Assembly: GCA_018064545.1 (NCBI GenBank)
Contig: JAGHUY010000098.1
Span: 1-14,615 of the forward strand
Direction: 5' to 3'
DNA length: 14,615 nt
Source of the DNA: Candidatus Apopatosoma intestinale
GTDB lineage: Bacteria > Bacillota > Clostridia > Oscillospirales > CAG-272
In this document: positions 1 to 6,674 of the stretch, piece after piece
How the letters are laid out: every line of letters starts with the position of its first letter
How positions within the stretch are numbered: the first letter of the stretch is position 1
Position numbers and translations under genes: made by a program
The notes under the pieces: model-generated
Told to the model about the DNA's origin: nothing
Database searches by the model: none
Seen by the model: only the letters and a program-made list of their open reading frames with translations

Positions 1-703
1 CGCCGGATACACCGTCCCCGTGCTGTTCTCTCTGCTCGAAATTCTGATCGCGGCGGAGGGCAATATGCAGAAACAGCCCACGTCCGCAAAACTCTATGCC
101 GAAATGGCGCTGATCCGCGCCTGTGATCCGACACCCAAGACCGAACACGCGCCCGTTTCCCCTGCTCCGGTAACTCCGGCTCAGCCAAGACCGGCTCCCG
201 AGCCGAAGCCGACCGTCCCGCAGGAGAAAAAGGCGGCTTCCGACGAACCGAAACCGGTTTCCGTCGAGCCGAATCCGGCTGTTCAAGAATCGAAACCGGC
301 ACCGACCGCGCCGCAACCGACCGCGGCGCAACCGCGTCCCGCCCCCGCCGCTCCCACGGCCCCGTCGGGCAAGGGCGGCCGCACACCCGTGCGCCGTTGG
401 GGTGATGTCGTCCGCCGCATTGCCGAAAGCGATATCGGCTTCGGTACGTTCTTGCGCGGTTCTCTCGCGCTTGAAGGAGACGATGGGTACTTCTATGTGA
501 TTTTTGAAAATCCGTTTGCCGTCAAGCTGACGGGGAACGAGAGAAAAAGTGTGATTTCCTCGACGCTCAAAGAGGTGACGGGGAAAGATTACCCGATCGA
601 ACGGATTCTCTGTACGGCCGCCGCCCAAGCGGGCGACCTCTTGGATGAGCCGATGGAGATTCTGATACAGAAAATGGAAGAATGGGAAGGAGAAAACAGA
701 TGA
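1..703 (+). CDS. dnaX: DNA polymerase III subunit gamma/tau, C-terminal part (5' end outside window)
   Basis: The reading frame is open from base 2, so the gene begins upstream and only the C-terminal ~233 residues are seen. DnaX is the ATPase of the clamp loader and, as tau, bridges the replicative polymerase. The visible part starts in the domain III helical region, with the family-typical LLEIL...AEMALIRAC pattern. A low-complexity Pro/Ala/Glu/Lys linker follows with repeated PAP-EPKP-type units, then a folded C-terminal domain of about 100 residues (from RRWGDVV onward) of the kind found in tau of Firmicutes. Part of the linker is a 15-base tandem duplication (302-316 and 317-331). The TGA stop overlaps the next ATG as ATGA, and the neighbours ybaB and recR are the classic dnaX partners. 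The ATPase domain is outside the window, so identity rests on the C-terminus and synteny. Confidence 0.9.
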   Translation, partial: AGYTVPVLFSLLEILIAAEGNMQKQPTSAKLYAEMALIRACDPTPKTEHAPVSPAPVTPAQPRPAPEPKPTVPQEKKAASDEPKPVSVEPNPAVQESKPAPTAPQPTAAQPRPAPAAPTAPSGKGGRTPVRRWGDVVRRIAESDIGFGTFLRGSLALEGDDGYFYVIFENPFAVKLTGNERKSVISSTLKEVTGKDYPIERILCTAAAQAGDLLDEPMEILIQKMEEWEGENR

Positions 704-1050
704 AAGCCAGAATGCCGAATCAAGGCCCCTCGATGAACGAAATGCTGAAACAGGCACAGAAGATGCAGGAGGATATGCAGACGCTGCAAGCCGATCTGGA
801 AGCGAGAGAATATGAGATTTCCGCCGGAGGCGGCGTCGTCAAAATCCGCATCAACGGCAAAAAAGAGATCGTATCCATGACCATCGATCCGGAGATCGTC
901 GATCCCGACGACGTGGATACGCTCACCGACATCCTCACGGCCGGCGTCAACGAGGCCATCAAGCGTGTGGAAGACACCTCGGCGTCTGAAATGGAGAAAC
1001 TGACCGGTCCGTTGTCGGCCCTCGGCGGCGGGATGCCCGGACTGTTTTAA
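700..1050 (+). CDS. ybaB: YbaB/EbfC family nucleoid-associated protein
   Basis: A 116-residue protein of the YbaB/EbfC family, small dimeric DNA-binding proteins of uncertain role that are usually encoded between dnaX and recR. The family pattern is clear: a Met/Gln-rich N-terminal helix (MLKQAQKMQEDMQTLQADL), a central beta segment with the sequence SAGGGVVKIRINGKKEI, the IDPEIVDPDDVDTLTDIL helix, and a Gly/Pro-rich tail. The ATG at 700 is preferred over an in-frame ATG at 682, because AAGGAG at 687-692 lies 7 bases before it and ATGA couples it to the dnaX stop. The 682 start would place the ribosome site inside the gene. Length fits the family (about 100-115). Confidence 0.95.
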   Translation: MKARMPNQGPSMNEMLKQAQKMQEDMQTLQADLEAREYEISAGGGVVKIRINGKKEIVSMTIDPEIVDPDDVDTLTDILTAGVNEAIKRVEDTSASEMEKLTGPLSALGGGMPGLF

Positions 1051-1058
1051 CGAAGAGA

Positions 1059-1077
1059 AAAAGGAAGGTTTCCTTTT
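1059..1077 (+). promoter_or_regulatory. Hairpin containing the recR ribosome-binding site
   Basis: AAAAGGAA (1059-1066) and TTCCTTTT (1070-1077) are perfect reverse complements around a 3-base loop, ending directly at the recR ATG. The Shine-Dalgarno-like GGAAGG (1063-1068) sits in the left arm and loop, so folding would partly hide it. The stem is A/T-rich and weak; a regulatory effect is inference. Confidence 0.4.
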
Positions 1078-1707
1078 ATGGACTACATATTGCCCCTGCA
1101 AAAACTGATCGAACAGTTCTGTAAACTCAAAGGCGTCGGTGCCCGGACGGCCACCCGCTACGCACTCTCCGTGCTCGATATGAGCGAGGCAGACGCCGCG
1201 GCGCTGGCAGAGAGTATTCTCGACGCCAAACGGAACGTTCGCCCGTGCGAGGTCTGCGGCAATCTGACCGACCGACCCGTCTGCGAAATCTGTTCGGACG
1301 CCCGGCGTGACAAGAGCATCGTCTGCGTGGTGGAGGATGCCAAAACGGTCATGGCGGTCGAACGCGTCCGGGAGTATCACGGTCTGTATCACGTTCTCGG
1401 CGGGGCAATCTCCCCGGCCGACGGCATCGGGCCGGACCAACTCCGGATCGGGGAACTCCTCGCCCGCATCGGGGAGGGGGATATCAAGGAACTGATCCTC
1501 GCGACCAATCCCGACGTGGCGGGCGAAGCGACGGCCATGTACCTCGCGCGGCTCGTCGCACCCTTGGGGATCAGGACGACGCGGCTTGCCTACGGCGTTC
1601 CCGTGGGAGCCAGCATCGAATATGCCGATGAAGTCACGCTGATGCGGGCCATTGCCGGCCGCAGAGAAATGGAAAACGGATTTCGGACAAATGAGGTAGA
1701 GACATGA
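1078..1707 (+). CDS. recR: Recombination mediator protein RecR
   Basis: RecR acts with RecF and RecO to load RecA at gaps and ends during recombinational repair. At 209 residues it carries every expected element. There is a helix-hairpin-helix segment at about 17-30 (LKGVGARTATRYAL), a four-cysteine zinc site (C57, C60, C69, C72) and a Toprim domain from about residue 81 (IVCVVEDAKTVMAVE). The conserved LATNPDVAGEATAMYLARL and GVPVGASIEYADEVTL motifs follow. The usual length is about 198-200; the excess is a short tail after GRRE that provides the coding overlap with the next gene. The ATG at 1078 begins the conserved N-terminus and follows a purine-rich ribosome site at 1061-1068. Its stop overlaps the next start as ATGA. 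Confidence 0.97.
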   Translation: MDYILPLQKLIEQFCKLKGVGARTATRYALSVLDMSEADAAALAESILDAKRNVRPCEVCGNLTDRPVCEICSDARRDKSIVCVVEDAKTVMAVERVREYHGLYHVLGGAISPADGIGPDQLRIGELLARIGEGDIKELILATNPDVAGEATAMYLARLVAPLGIRTTRLAYGVPVGASIEYADEVTLMRAIAGRREMENGFRTNEVET

Positions 1708-2126
1708 GCGATATGAAAAGATTCAGAAAATCAATGGGCGGCTACCGTCGCCGCGACGTCACGGAGTATATCGAAAAACTCACCGCCGAACAGGAAGAAT
1801 CCCGCCGTGAATGGGATACGCAGACGGAGCGGATGCGCCGTGCCGCAGAGGAAGACCGTCAGGCACTTCTCACGGCTGAGCAGAAAGCGGACGAACTGGC
1901 GGTGGAACTGTACGAGGCGGAACACCGCGCGGCGGTTGCCGAGGCAAAAGTTGCCGAACTGACCGCGGAACTGGCGCAATGCCGGAAACTTCTGGAAGAA
2001 AAAGAAGAGATCGAAAGTCGGCTGAAACACTCGATCATGGGGCTTTCCGGCCGTGTCGAACAGACGGAGCCTGTCTCCCGTCCCGTCGCCGTGATCCACG
2101 CCAGGGGAATGAGAGGGAAGAGATGA
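1704..2126 (+). CDS. Short DivIVA-like coiled-coil protein
   Basis: A 140-residue protein. Residues 6-25 (FRKSMGGYRRRDVTEYIEKL) match the N-terminal DivIVA-domain pattern, F-x-K-x-x-x-G-Y-x-x-x-[DE]-V-x-x-[YF]-[IL], which in DivIVA/GpsB-type proteins contributes to membrane association at curved sites. Residues ~25-115 are rich in Glu, Ala, Arg and Gln with heptad-like spacing, consistent with one long coiled coil. The last ~25 residues (VEQTEPVSRPVAVIHARGM) look unstructured. The start follows GAGG seven bases upstream and overlaps the recR stop as ATGA; the stop overlaps the next ATG in the same way, so it is translationally coupled to both. It is shorter than classical DivIVA (about 160-230 residues). 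A role in cell division or pole organisation is inferred from the domain only. An alternative start at 1713 would lose three residues. Confidence 0.65.
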   Translation: MSDMKRFRKSMGGYRRRDVTEYIEKLTAEQEESRREWDTQTERMRRAAEEDRQALLTAEQKADELAVELYEAEHRAAVAEAKVAELTAELAQCRKLLEEKEEIESRLKHSIMGLSGRVEQTEPVSRPVAVIHARGMRGKR

Positions 2127-3184
2127 TCCGGAATGACCTTGCTTCTGTGATCGAACGCTTCCGCGCCCTGTACGCTTCGCGCGACCCCCGGACGCTCGTT
2201 CAGGTGCGCGGCATTGCGGAGTATGAAAAAGACCTGCCGCGCCGCCCGCTGAACTCGTGGGATTTCGATCACGACCTTGCCGCGTATCTCGATTTCCGCG
2301 CCGGAAATCAGATCACCTATTGGGAACGCCGGAAGACGCTTTGCGACGATCTGCTTCCGACACTCGCCCCGTGGTACGGCATTGCCGAACATACCGCGTT
2401 TCTCGGCGGGAACGTCGATTTTTCCGCGACGACCAGTTACCATCATCCGATCATGGACGATATTTCGGAGCAGGATAAACTGAGACTGGATGAAGAAAAC
2501 GTATGGCTCCACCGCGTCACCGACGGCATCGCGTATTACCGTGAGCATTACGGCGACCGCTTTATCCCGCGTCTTCGCGGCGCGGACGGCCCGTCGGATA
2601 TCGCCAATATCGTGCGCGGCAACGACCTGTTCTACGACGTGTACGACGAACCCGATGAGGTGAAAAGCCTCCTCTCGTTCTGCGCCGACGCCATGCGTTT
2701 TACGCTGGAAAAGCAGAGGGAGGCCGCCGGCTCGTTTATGGGCGGCTTTGTGAGCGGCTTTGAAATCTGGCTTCCCGGTAACGCGATCGGCCATATCTCC
2801 GAGGACGCCTCCTGCATGATGTCGTATGATATGTATGAGGAACTCTTCCTCCCGGCGCTGAAAAAAGCCGTGGCGGGATATGATAACGTCATGCTCCACA
2901 CCCATTCGCTCGGTGCCAAAATGCTCCCGCTGTTTGCACAGGTTCCCGAGATTTCGGTCATCGAACTGTCGAGCGACCCCAACGCGCCCCGCGCCGTTTC
3001 GATATGGCGGGAGTACGAGGAGGTACTCCGCGATAAGATCGTCGTGGTCGCGCCCTCCCGCGAGGAACTGCCCGCCATCGCCGACCTGCTTTCCCGCAAC
3101 CGCGCCGTCGTCTGGTACGAGGCCGAAACGCGGAAAGAGGCGGAAGAGGCCGTCGCTTTCGTGCGGAATCTCAGCCACACATAA
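2123..3184 (+). CDS. Uroporphyrinogen decarboxylase superfamily protein
   Basis: A 353-residue protein that fits the URO-D/MtaA-type TIM-barrel superfamily in length and layout. Supporting segments are PRLRGADGPSDIANIVRGNDLFYDVYDEPDEVKSLL in its expected place (residues ~149-184), the GHISEDASCMMSYDMYEELFLPAL segment (~223-246; compare SEDxSxMLSPxMFEEFxLP), and a late H-x-H (H259, H261). The H-x-C zinc motif of MtaA-type methyltransferases is not present in that form, and no other heme genes are nearby, so I would not call it HemE. The reaction is unknown; members of the wider family act as decarboxylases or corrinoid methyltransferases. The frame is open back to 1979, but the ATG at 2123 is chosen because it forms an ATGA overlap with the upstream stop after a GAGGGAAG ribosome site. 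It is the last gene before the terminator. Confidence 0.85.
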   Translation: MIRNDLASVIERFRALYASRDPRTLVQVRGIAEYEKDLPRRPLNSWDFDHDLAAYLDFRAGNQITYWERRKTLCDDLLPTLAPWYGIAEHTAFLGGNVDFSATTSYHHPIMDDISEQDKLRLDEENVWLHRVTDGIAYYREHYGDRFIPRLRGADGPSDIANIVRGNDLFYDVYDEPDEVKSLLSFCADAMRFTLEKQREAAGSFMGGFVSGFEIWLPGNAIGHISEDASCMMSYDMYEELFLPALKKAVAGYDNVMLHTHSLGAKMLPLFAQVPEISVIELSSDPNAPRAVSIWREYEEVLRDKIVVVAPSREELPAIADLLSRNRAVVWYEAETRKEAEEAVAFVRNLSHT

Positions 3185-3190
3185 TAAACG

Positions 3191-3246
3191 AAAAAAAGCA
3201 TATCGGAAAATCCGAAGAAGAATCGGAGATTTCGGTATGCTTTTTT
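3191..3246. terminator. Bidirectional rho-independent terminator between convergent operons
   Basis: AAAAAAGCATA (3192-3202) pairs with TATGCTTTTTT (3236-3246). The stem continues imperfectly inward and holds a second small stem, TCCGA/TCGGA, at the tip. A T run follows on the plus strand and an equal A run precedes it, so it can terminate both the recR operon and the long minus-strand operon ending with the UbiA gene at 3277. Confidence 0.85.
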
Positions 3247-3266
3247 GCTGTCGGTATGCTTTTTTG
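3232..3266 (+). repeat. 16-bp direct duplication of the terminator arm
   Basis: The 16 bases at 3232-3247 (TCGGTATGCTTTTTTG) recur exactly at 3251-3266, separated by three bases. The second copy can pair with the same left arm at 3192-3202, giving an alternative, longer-looped terminator. Confidence 0.8.
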
Positions 3267-3276
3267 TTTTCAATCG

Positions 3277-4209
3277 CTAAGAAATCGGGATGAGAACGTC
3301 CGAGAGCAACTGATCCAGCCACGGAATATCGACCGTCATGGTGACGGCAAAGACGACGGCAAGAATCAGGAGATACAAGAGAAGCCCTTTTTCCCGAACC
3401 AGTTTTTCCGGCCTTTGCGCGGCGGAATCCTCTTGACAGGCGATATGGGCGTAATAGCAGAACAGCCCGATAAAAAACGGCATGAACAGGATCAGTTCAA
3501 TGCGGTATTTGATCAGAAAGACGCCGATGAAAAAGACGGAGAGCATGGCACAGAAAAAGGACAGGATCGCAAGCGACCGCGCCGAGTACGTCCGGAACGA
3601 TCGGCGGTACCGTCCGGCGGCCTCCGGATCATGGATCATCCGGTATTCCGCAAATCGTTTTGCCGCCATCAGAAACGCACCCGCAAACCAATATCCCAGC
3701 ACCGCGCTGACGGGCGGAAGGAACCGATCGGTCACGATGAACCATCCCGCGAGCAGGCGGATGGCGCTGTTGACGGATTCGGCAAAAACGTCAAGGTAGG
3801 GAATATCCTTGACACGAAACGGCTTGACGTTATAGAGAACGCCCATGCCCCACAGCCACAGCATCGTGAAAACGAAAGTCCGTGACACCGCCAAAGCGAT
3901 GAGGAGTCCGGTAAGAAGCGACCCGACGTAGAACAGACAGACGGCTTTCGGATTCAGCCGTTCGGTCTCGGCGACCGGGTTCTTTTTCACGGGATGGTAC
4001 CTGTCGGACCCGGCATCCAGCCATTCGTTGATCACGTAATTGGAGGAGGCGACAAGACAGACCGACAGAAATCCCGCGACAGTACGCAGACCGATCGACT
4101 GCGCCGACGGCAGGTCTTTTGTGAGGACGAGTGCGACCAAAATGCCGGGAAGAATGAAAAGTTGTTTGATCCAATGATCAAATCTCATGAGCGACAGATA
4201 CTTTTTCAT
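3277..4209 (-). CDS. UbiA-family prenyltransferase, decaprenyl-phosphate phosphoribosyltransferase-like
   Basis: A 310-residue, strongly hydrophobic protein with about eight or nine membrane segments. The first prenyl-diphosphate motif is at residues 61-76 (N61-E-x-x-D65-x-x-x-D69-R70-x-H72-P, then K75-K76), close to the NDxxDxxxDRxHPxK form of the UbiA branch that moves 5-phosphoribose onto polyprenyl phosphate. The second motif region is YLDVFAESVNSAIRLLAGW (138-156). In mycobacteria the homologous step makes the lipid donor precursor for arabinofuranose. Here that role is inferred; menaquinone- or heme-type UbiA proteins are less likely given the DRxHPxK signature and the Glf neighbour. 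The ATG at 4209 follows GGAG 12 bases upstream and overlaps the preceding gene by 32 bases. It is the last gene of the operon, before the shared terminator. Confidence 0.8.
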   Translation of the reverse strand: MKKYLSLMRFDHWIKQLFILPGILVALVLTKDLPSAQSIGLRTVAGFLSVCLVASSNYVINEWLDAGSDRYHPVKKNPVAETERLNPKAVCLFYVGSLLTGLLIALAVSRTFVFTMLWLWGMGVLYNVKPFRVKDIPYLDVFAESVNSAIRLLAGWFIVTDRFLPPVSAVLGYWFAGAFLMAAKRFAEYRMIHDPEAAGRYRRSFRTYSARSLAILSFFCAMLSVFFIGVFLIKYRIELILFMPFFIGLFCYYAHIACQEDSAAQRPEKLVREKGLLLYLLILAVVFAVTMTVDIPWLDQLLSDVLIPIS

Positions 4210-5521
4210 GTTTGGTATGGTCTCCGGAAGATAGATTCATCAGCGCGATATTAAACGCTAAGATCGCCGCGTCGGCGATCCGATAGGTTGCCCACGCGTG
4301 AACGTACACGTGATTGGCAAAGAGCAGATACCGGGTGATAACGGTCATGGCCGAAAGCGCAAACAGGACGAGCGACGGGGCGTTTGCTTTCAAAAGATCG
4401 CCGATCTTCGGATAGGCGGCTTTGTTTTTTGCGATCCTGACGATCCCGACCACGAGAAACGCGAGTTCAGTCGCCATCCACGGGACGTTTGCGATCACAT
4501 ATCGGGCGTTTCTCAGCACGGCGAAAACGCGGCTGATATGCGGTCCGGTGTAATACGCGGTGGCCGACAGCCGATAGCGGATGCGGACGATCATGTCGGG
4601 GAGGATCGCTTCCCCGGTCGCGACCTCATAGACGAGCCATTTCATGACCATCATGCCGGCGTATCCCGAAAACCAGCAAAGGAACGCTCCCGCAAACAGG
4701 AGAACGCTCTTTTTCCCCGATTCCGGAAACCCGTTGATCAGACAGGTAAACAGCAGGGGATAGATAAACGACAGGATCTGAAAATAATTCATATTGAAAT
4801 AGACCGCGGCGATGCCGATGGCCATGAAAAACAGCGGGTACAAATGGTTTTCCCGGAAAAACCGAGGAAATGCGAGCAGGAGGACGCACGGGATATAGGT
4901 GACGTAAAAGAACCCGGCAAAAGCCATTGATGCCGCCACCGTCACGGGCTCCCACAGCAGATAGGAGATCAGAACGGGAATGACGGCTTTCGTCAGACCG
5001 TTTTTGTGCATCAGCATGACAAGGATGGCCATCACGGCCATTTCCAGATAGAAGTTGAGGTGCCGTACCTGCCCGTAAGTCAGAAACGTCAGGAGGGGTT
5101 TGACAAAGACTTCATACCCGTTCCAGAACCGTTTGCCGTATTCCTTGAATGCGAGTTTGGCACCGTCATCAAAGACGTTTGCCAGCACCGTCACCGGGCT
5201 GTCGTAAGAGAGCGGGATTTCCGTGTTTTGATATTCCAGCCCGTACAGTCCCGTATAGAACCCTTTGGCGCCGCTGCCGACCATGGCTCCGTTCAGATAT
5301 TCCGCGTCGGAGTAATTGTCCTGATGGGTGTGCCGCAATCCCGAAAAGACGGAAAAATGATCGCCCTCCGCCGTCAGTTGCGGCACGGATTCCTTTACGT
5401 TTTCCCGGATTCTGTCCGTCGGAAGCGCAAAAACTGCCGACAGCAACAGCGTTCCGACGACCGTGGCCGCCAACAGCAGTCCTATCATGGAAATTCCGGT
5501 GGTAAAAACTCGTTTTTTCAT
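4178..5521 (-). CDS. Polytopic membrane protein of unknown function, possibly a GT-C-like glycosyltransferase
   Basis: A 447-residue protein with one N-terminal membrane segment (~4-33), a hydrophilic outside loop of about 110 residues, then many further hydrophobic segments to the C-terminus (roughly nine to eleven in all). The first loop holds a conserved-looking acidic stretch, D68-N-Y-S-D71-A-E (68-74), after TRHT-like residues. In GT-C enzymes, which use polyprenyl-linked sugars, catalytic acids lie in the first extracytoplasmic loop, so that fold is plausible but unproven. A later RFWNGYEVFVKPLLTF segment (131-146) precedes the membrane bundle. The frame extends to a TTG at 5587 without a ribosome site and inside glf; the ATG at 5521 is chosen, four bases after the glf stop. 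Position between Glf and a DPPR-synthase-like UbiA suggests surface-glycan work. Confidence 0.7.
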   Translation of the reverse strand: MKKRVFTTGISMIGLLLAATVVGTLLLSAVFALPTDRIRENVKESVPQLTAEGDHFSVFSGLRHTHQDNYSDAEYLNGAMVGSGAKGFYTGLYGLEYQNTEIPLSYDSPVTVLANVFDDGAKLAFKEYGKRFWNGYEVFVKPLLTFLTYGQVRHLNFYLEMAVMAILVMLMHKNGLTKAVIPVLISYLLWEPVTVAASMAFAGFFYVTYIPCVLLLAFPRFFRENHLYPLFFMAIGIAAVYFNMNYFQILSFIYPLLFTCLINGFPESGKKSVLLFAGAFLCWFSGYAGMMVMKWLVYEVATGEAILPDMIVRIRYRLSATAYYTGPHISRVFAVLRNARYVIANVPWMATELAFLVVGIVRIAKNKAAYPKIGDLLKANAPSLVLFALSAMTVITRYLLFANHVYVHAWATYRIADAAILAFNIALMNLSSGDHTKHEKVSVAHEI

Positions 5522-5525
5522 CGCT

Positions 5526-6674
5526 TCATCCGCTTTCTCGCTGTCTTCCGGCTTTCTCGGGACGGAGTTCCGCTTTGGCGTCGTCAAGAGCCATCCGCAC
5601 CACGGCGTCCATGTCGAGATACCGGTACCGGCCGAGCCTCCCGCCGAACAGGACGTTCGGCCGGCTTTTGGCTAGTTCGATATATTTTTTCAGCAAATTT
5701 TCGCTGGCTTCGTCGCCTACGGGATAAAACGGCTCGCGTCCGTCCTCCCATTCCGCGCTGTATTCTCTGGTGATCACCGTTCCCCGGATCGTGTCTGCCG
5801 TTTCGGGCTGAAACCACTTGTGTTCCGTGATCCTCGTCCACGGAACGTCCGCGTCGGTATAATTGACGACCGCGCTTGTCTGATACCGGTCGATATCGAG
5901 AATCTCCTGTTCAAACGTCAGCGTCCGGTATGCCAGACGTCCGAGGGAATACCCGAAATAGGCGTCGATCGAGCCGGTGAAAATAATCTTTCCGGCAAGG
6001 GAATCATAAGTATCCCGCTTGGCAAAATAGTCTTCACCCAGCCGCACTTCCGCACCGGCCAGCATCCGTTCGACCATCTTTGTATACCCGTCGGTGGGGA
6101 TGCCTTGATACCGGGCGTTATAATAGCTGCTGTCAAACGTAAACCGGATCGGAATACGTTTGATGATCGACGGGGGCAGGGCAGAGCATTCGCGTCCCCA
6201 CTGCTTTTGCGTATAGCCGCGGATCAGCGTTTCGTAGAGGTCTCTTCCGACCGTGGCGATCGCCTGTTCTTCCAGATTCCTCGGCTCGTGCTTGATTTCG
6301 GCGCACTGCCGGCGGATGATCTCCCTTGCTTCGCTCTCCGAAACGTCGCCCCACATTTCCCGGAACGTGTGCATGGTGAACGGAAGACTGTAAGTGTTTC
6401 CCCGATAAAACGCTTTCGGGGTATGGACAAAGCTGTTCAGCGTGCAGAAGCCGGACAGATAGTCGTAAACTTCCTTGTCGTTGGTGTGGAATACGTGCGG
6501 GCCGTATCGGTGGACATGAATGCCGCTCACCGATTCGGTACAGGCGTTTCCGCCGGGCTTGTCCCGCCTGTCGATCACCAGGACTTTTTTGCCGGCGGCC
6601 ACGGCGCGTTCGGCAAAGGTCGCTCCGTACAGACCGGCTCCTACGATGACGTAATCAAACCGTGCCGCTTCCAT
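5526..6674 (-). CDS. glf: UDP-galactopyranose mutase
   Basis: A 382-residue flavoenzyme that interconverts UDP-galactopyranose and UDP-galactofuranose in the cytoplasm, making the donor for galactofuranose in surface polymers. All hallmarks are present: an N-terminal FAD fold (VGAGLYGA, 11-18), GGNACT (41-46), YGPHVFHTND (57-66), YTQKQWG (154-160), IPIRFTF with the flavin-site Arg at R177, YQGIPTDGYT (189-198), R281 and the C-terminal GGRLGRYRYLDMD (344-356). Length is normal (about 370-390). The ATG at 6674 lies 20 bases inside the preceding gene after a GAGGA ribosome site. No Galf transferase of the GlfT type is next to it; the GT61 domain upstream or the membrane protein downstream are candidates to use its product. 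Confidence 0.97.
   Translation of the reverse strand: MEAARFDYVIVGAGLYGATFAERAVAAGKKVLVIDRRDKPGGNACTESVSGIHVHRYGPHVFHTNDKEVYDYLSGFCTLNSFVHTPKAFYRGNTYSLPFTMHTFREMWGDVSESEAREIIRRQCAEIKHEPRNLEEQAIATVGRDLYETLIRGYTQKQWGRECSALPPSIIKRIPIRFTFDSSYYNARYQGIPTDGYTKMVERMLAGAEVRLGEDYFAKRDTYDSLAGKIIFTGSIDAYFGYSLGRLAYRTLTFEQEILDIDRYQTSAVVNYTDADVPWTRITEHKWFQPETADTIRGTVITREYSAEWEDGREPFYPVGDEASENLLKKYIELAKSRPNVLFGGRLGRYRYLDMDAVVRMALDDAKAELRPEKAGRQRESG

Noticed and set aside
302..331. Tandem repeat in dnaX as a mobile or regulatory repeat
   Set aside because: The 15-base duplication is within the Pro/Ala-rich tau linker, where such low-complexity coding repeats are expected.
589..1440. 283-codon open frame on the minus strand
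   Set aside because: Spans antisense across dnaX, ybaB and recR, all of which are certain; no motif.
2123..3184. Heme enzyme HemE
   Set aside because: Only superfamily-level similarity; several segments match non-HemE relatives and no heme genes are nearby.
1859..3322. 487-codon open frame on the minus strand
   Set aside because: Antisense to the DivIVA-like and URO-D genes and runs through the terminator; composition typical of a shadow frame.
5522..5587. TTG start at 5587 for the membrane protein
   Set aside because: No ribosome site, charged 22-residue extension before a normal membrane start, and it would overlap glf by 62 bases; ATG at 5521 fits better.
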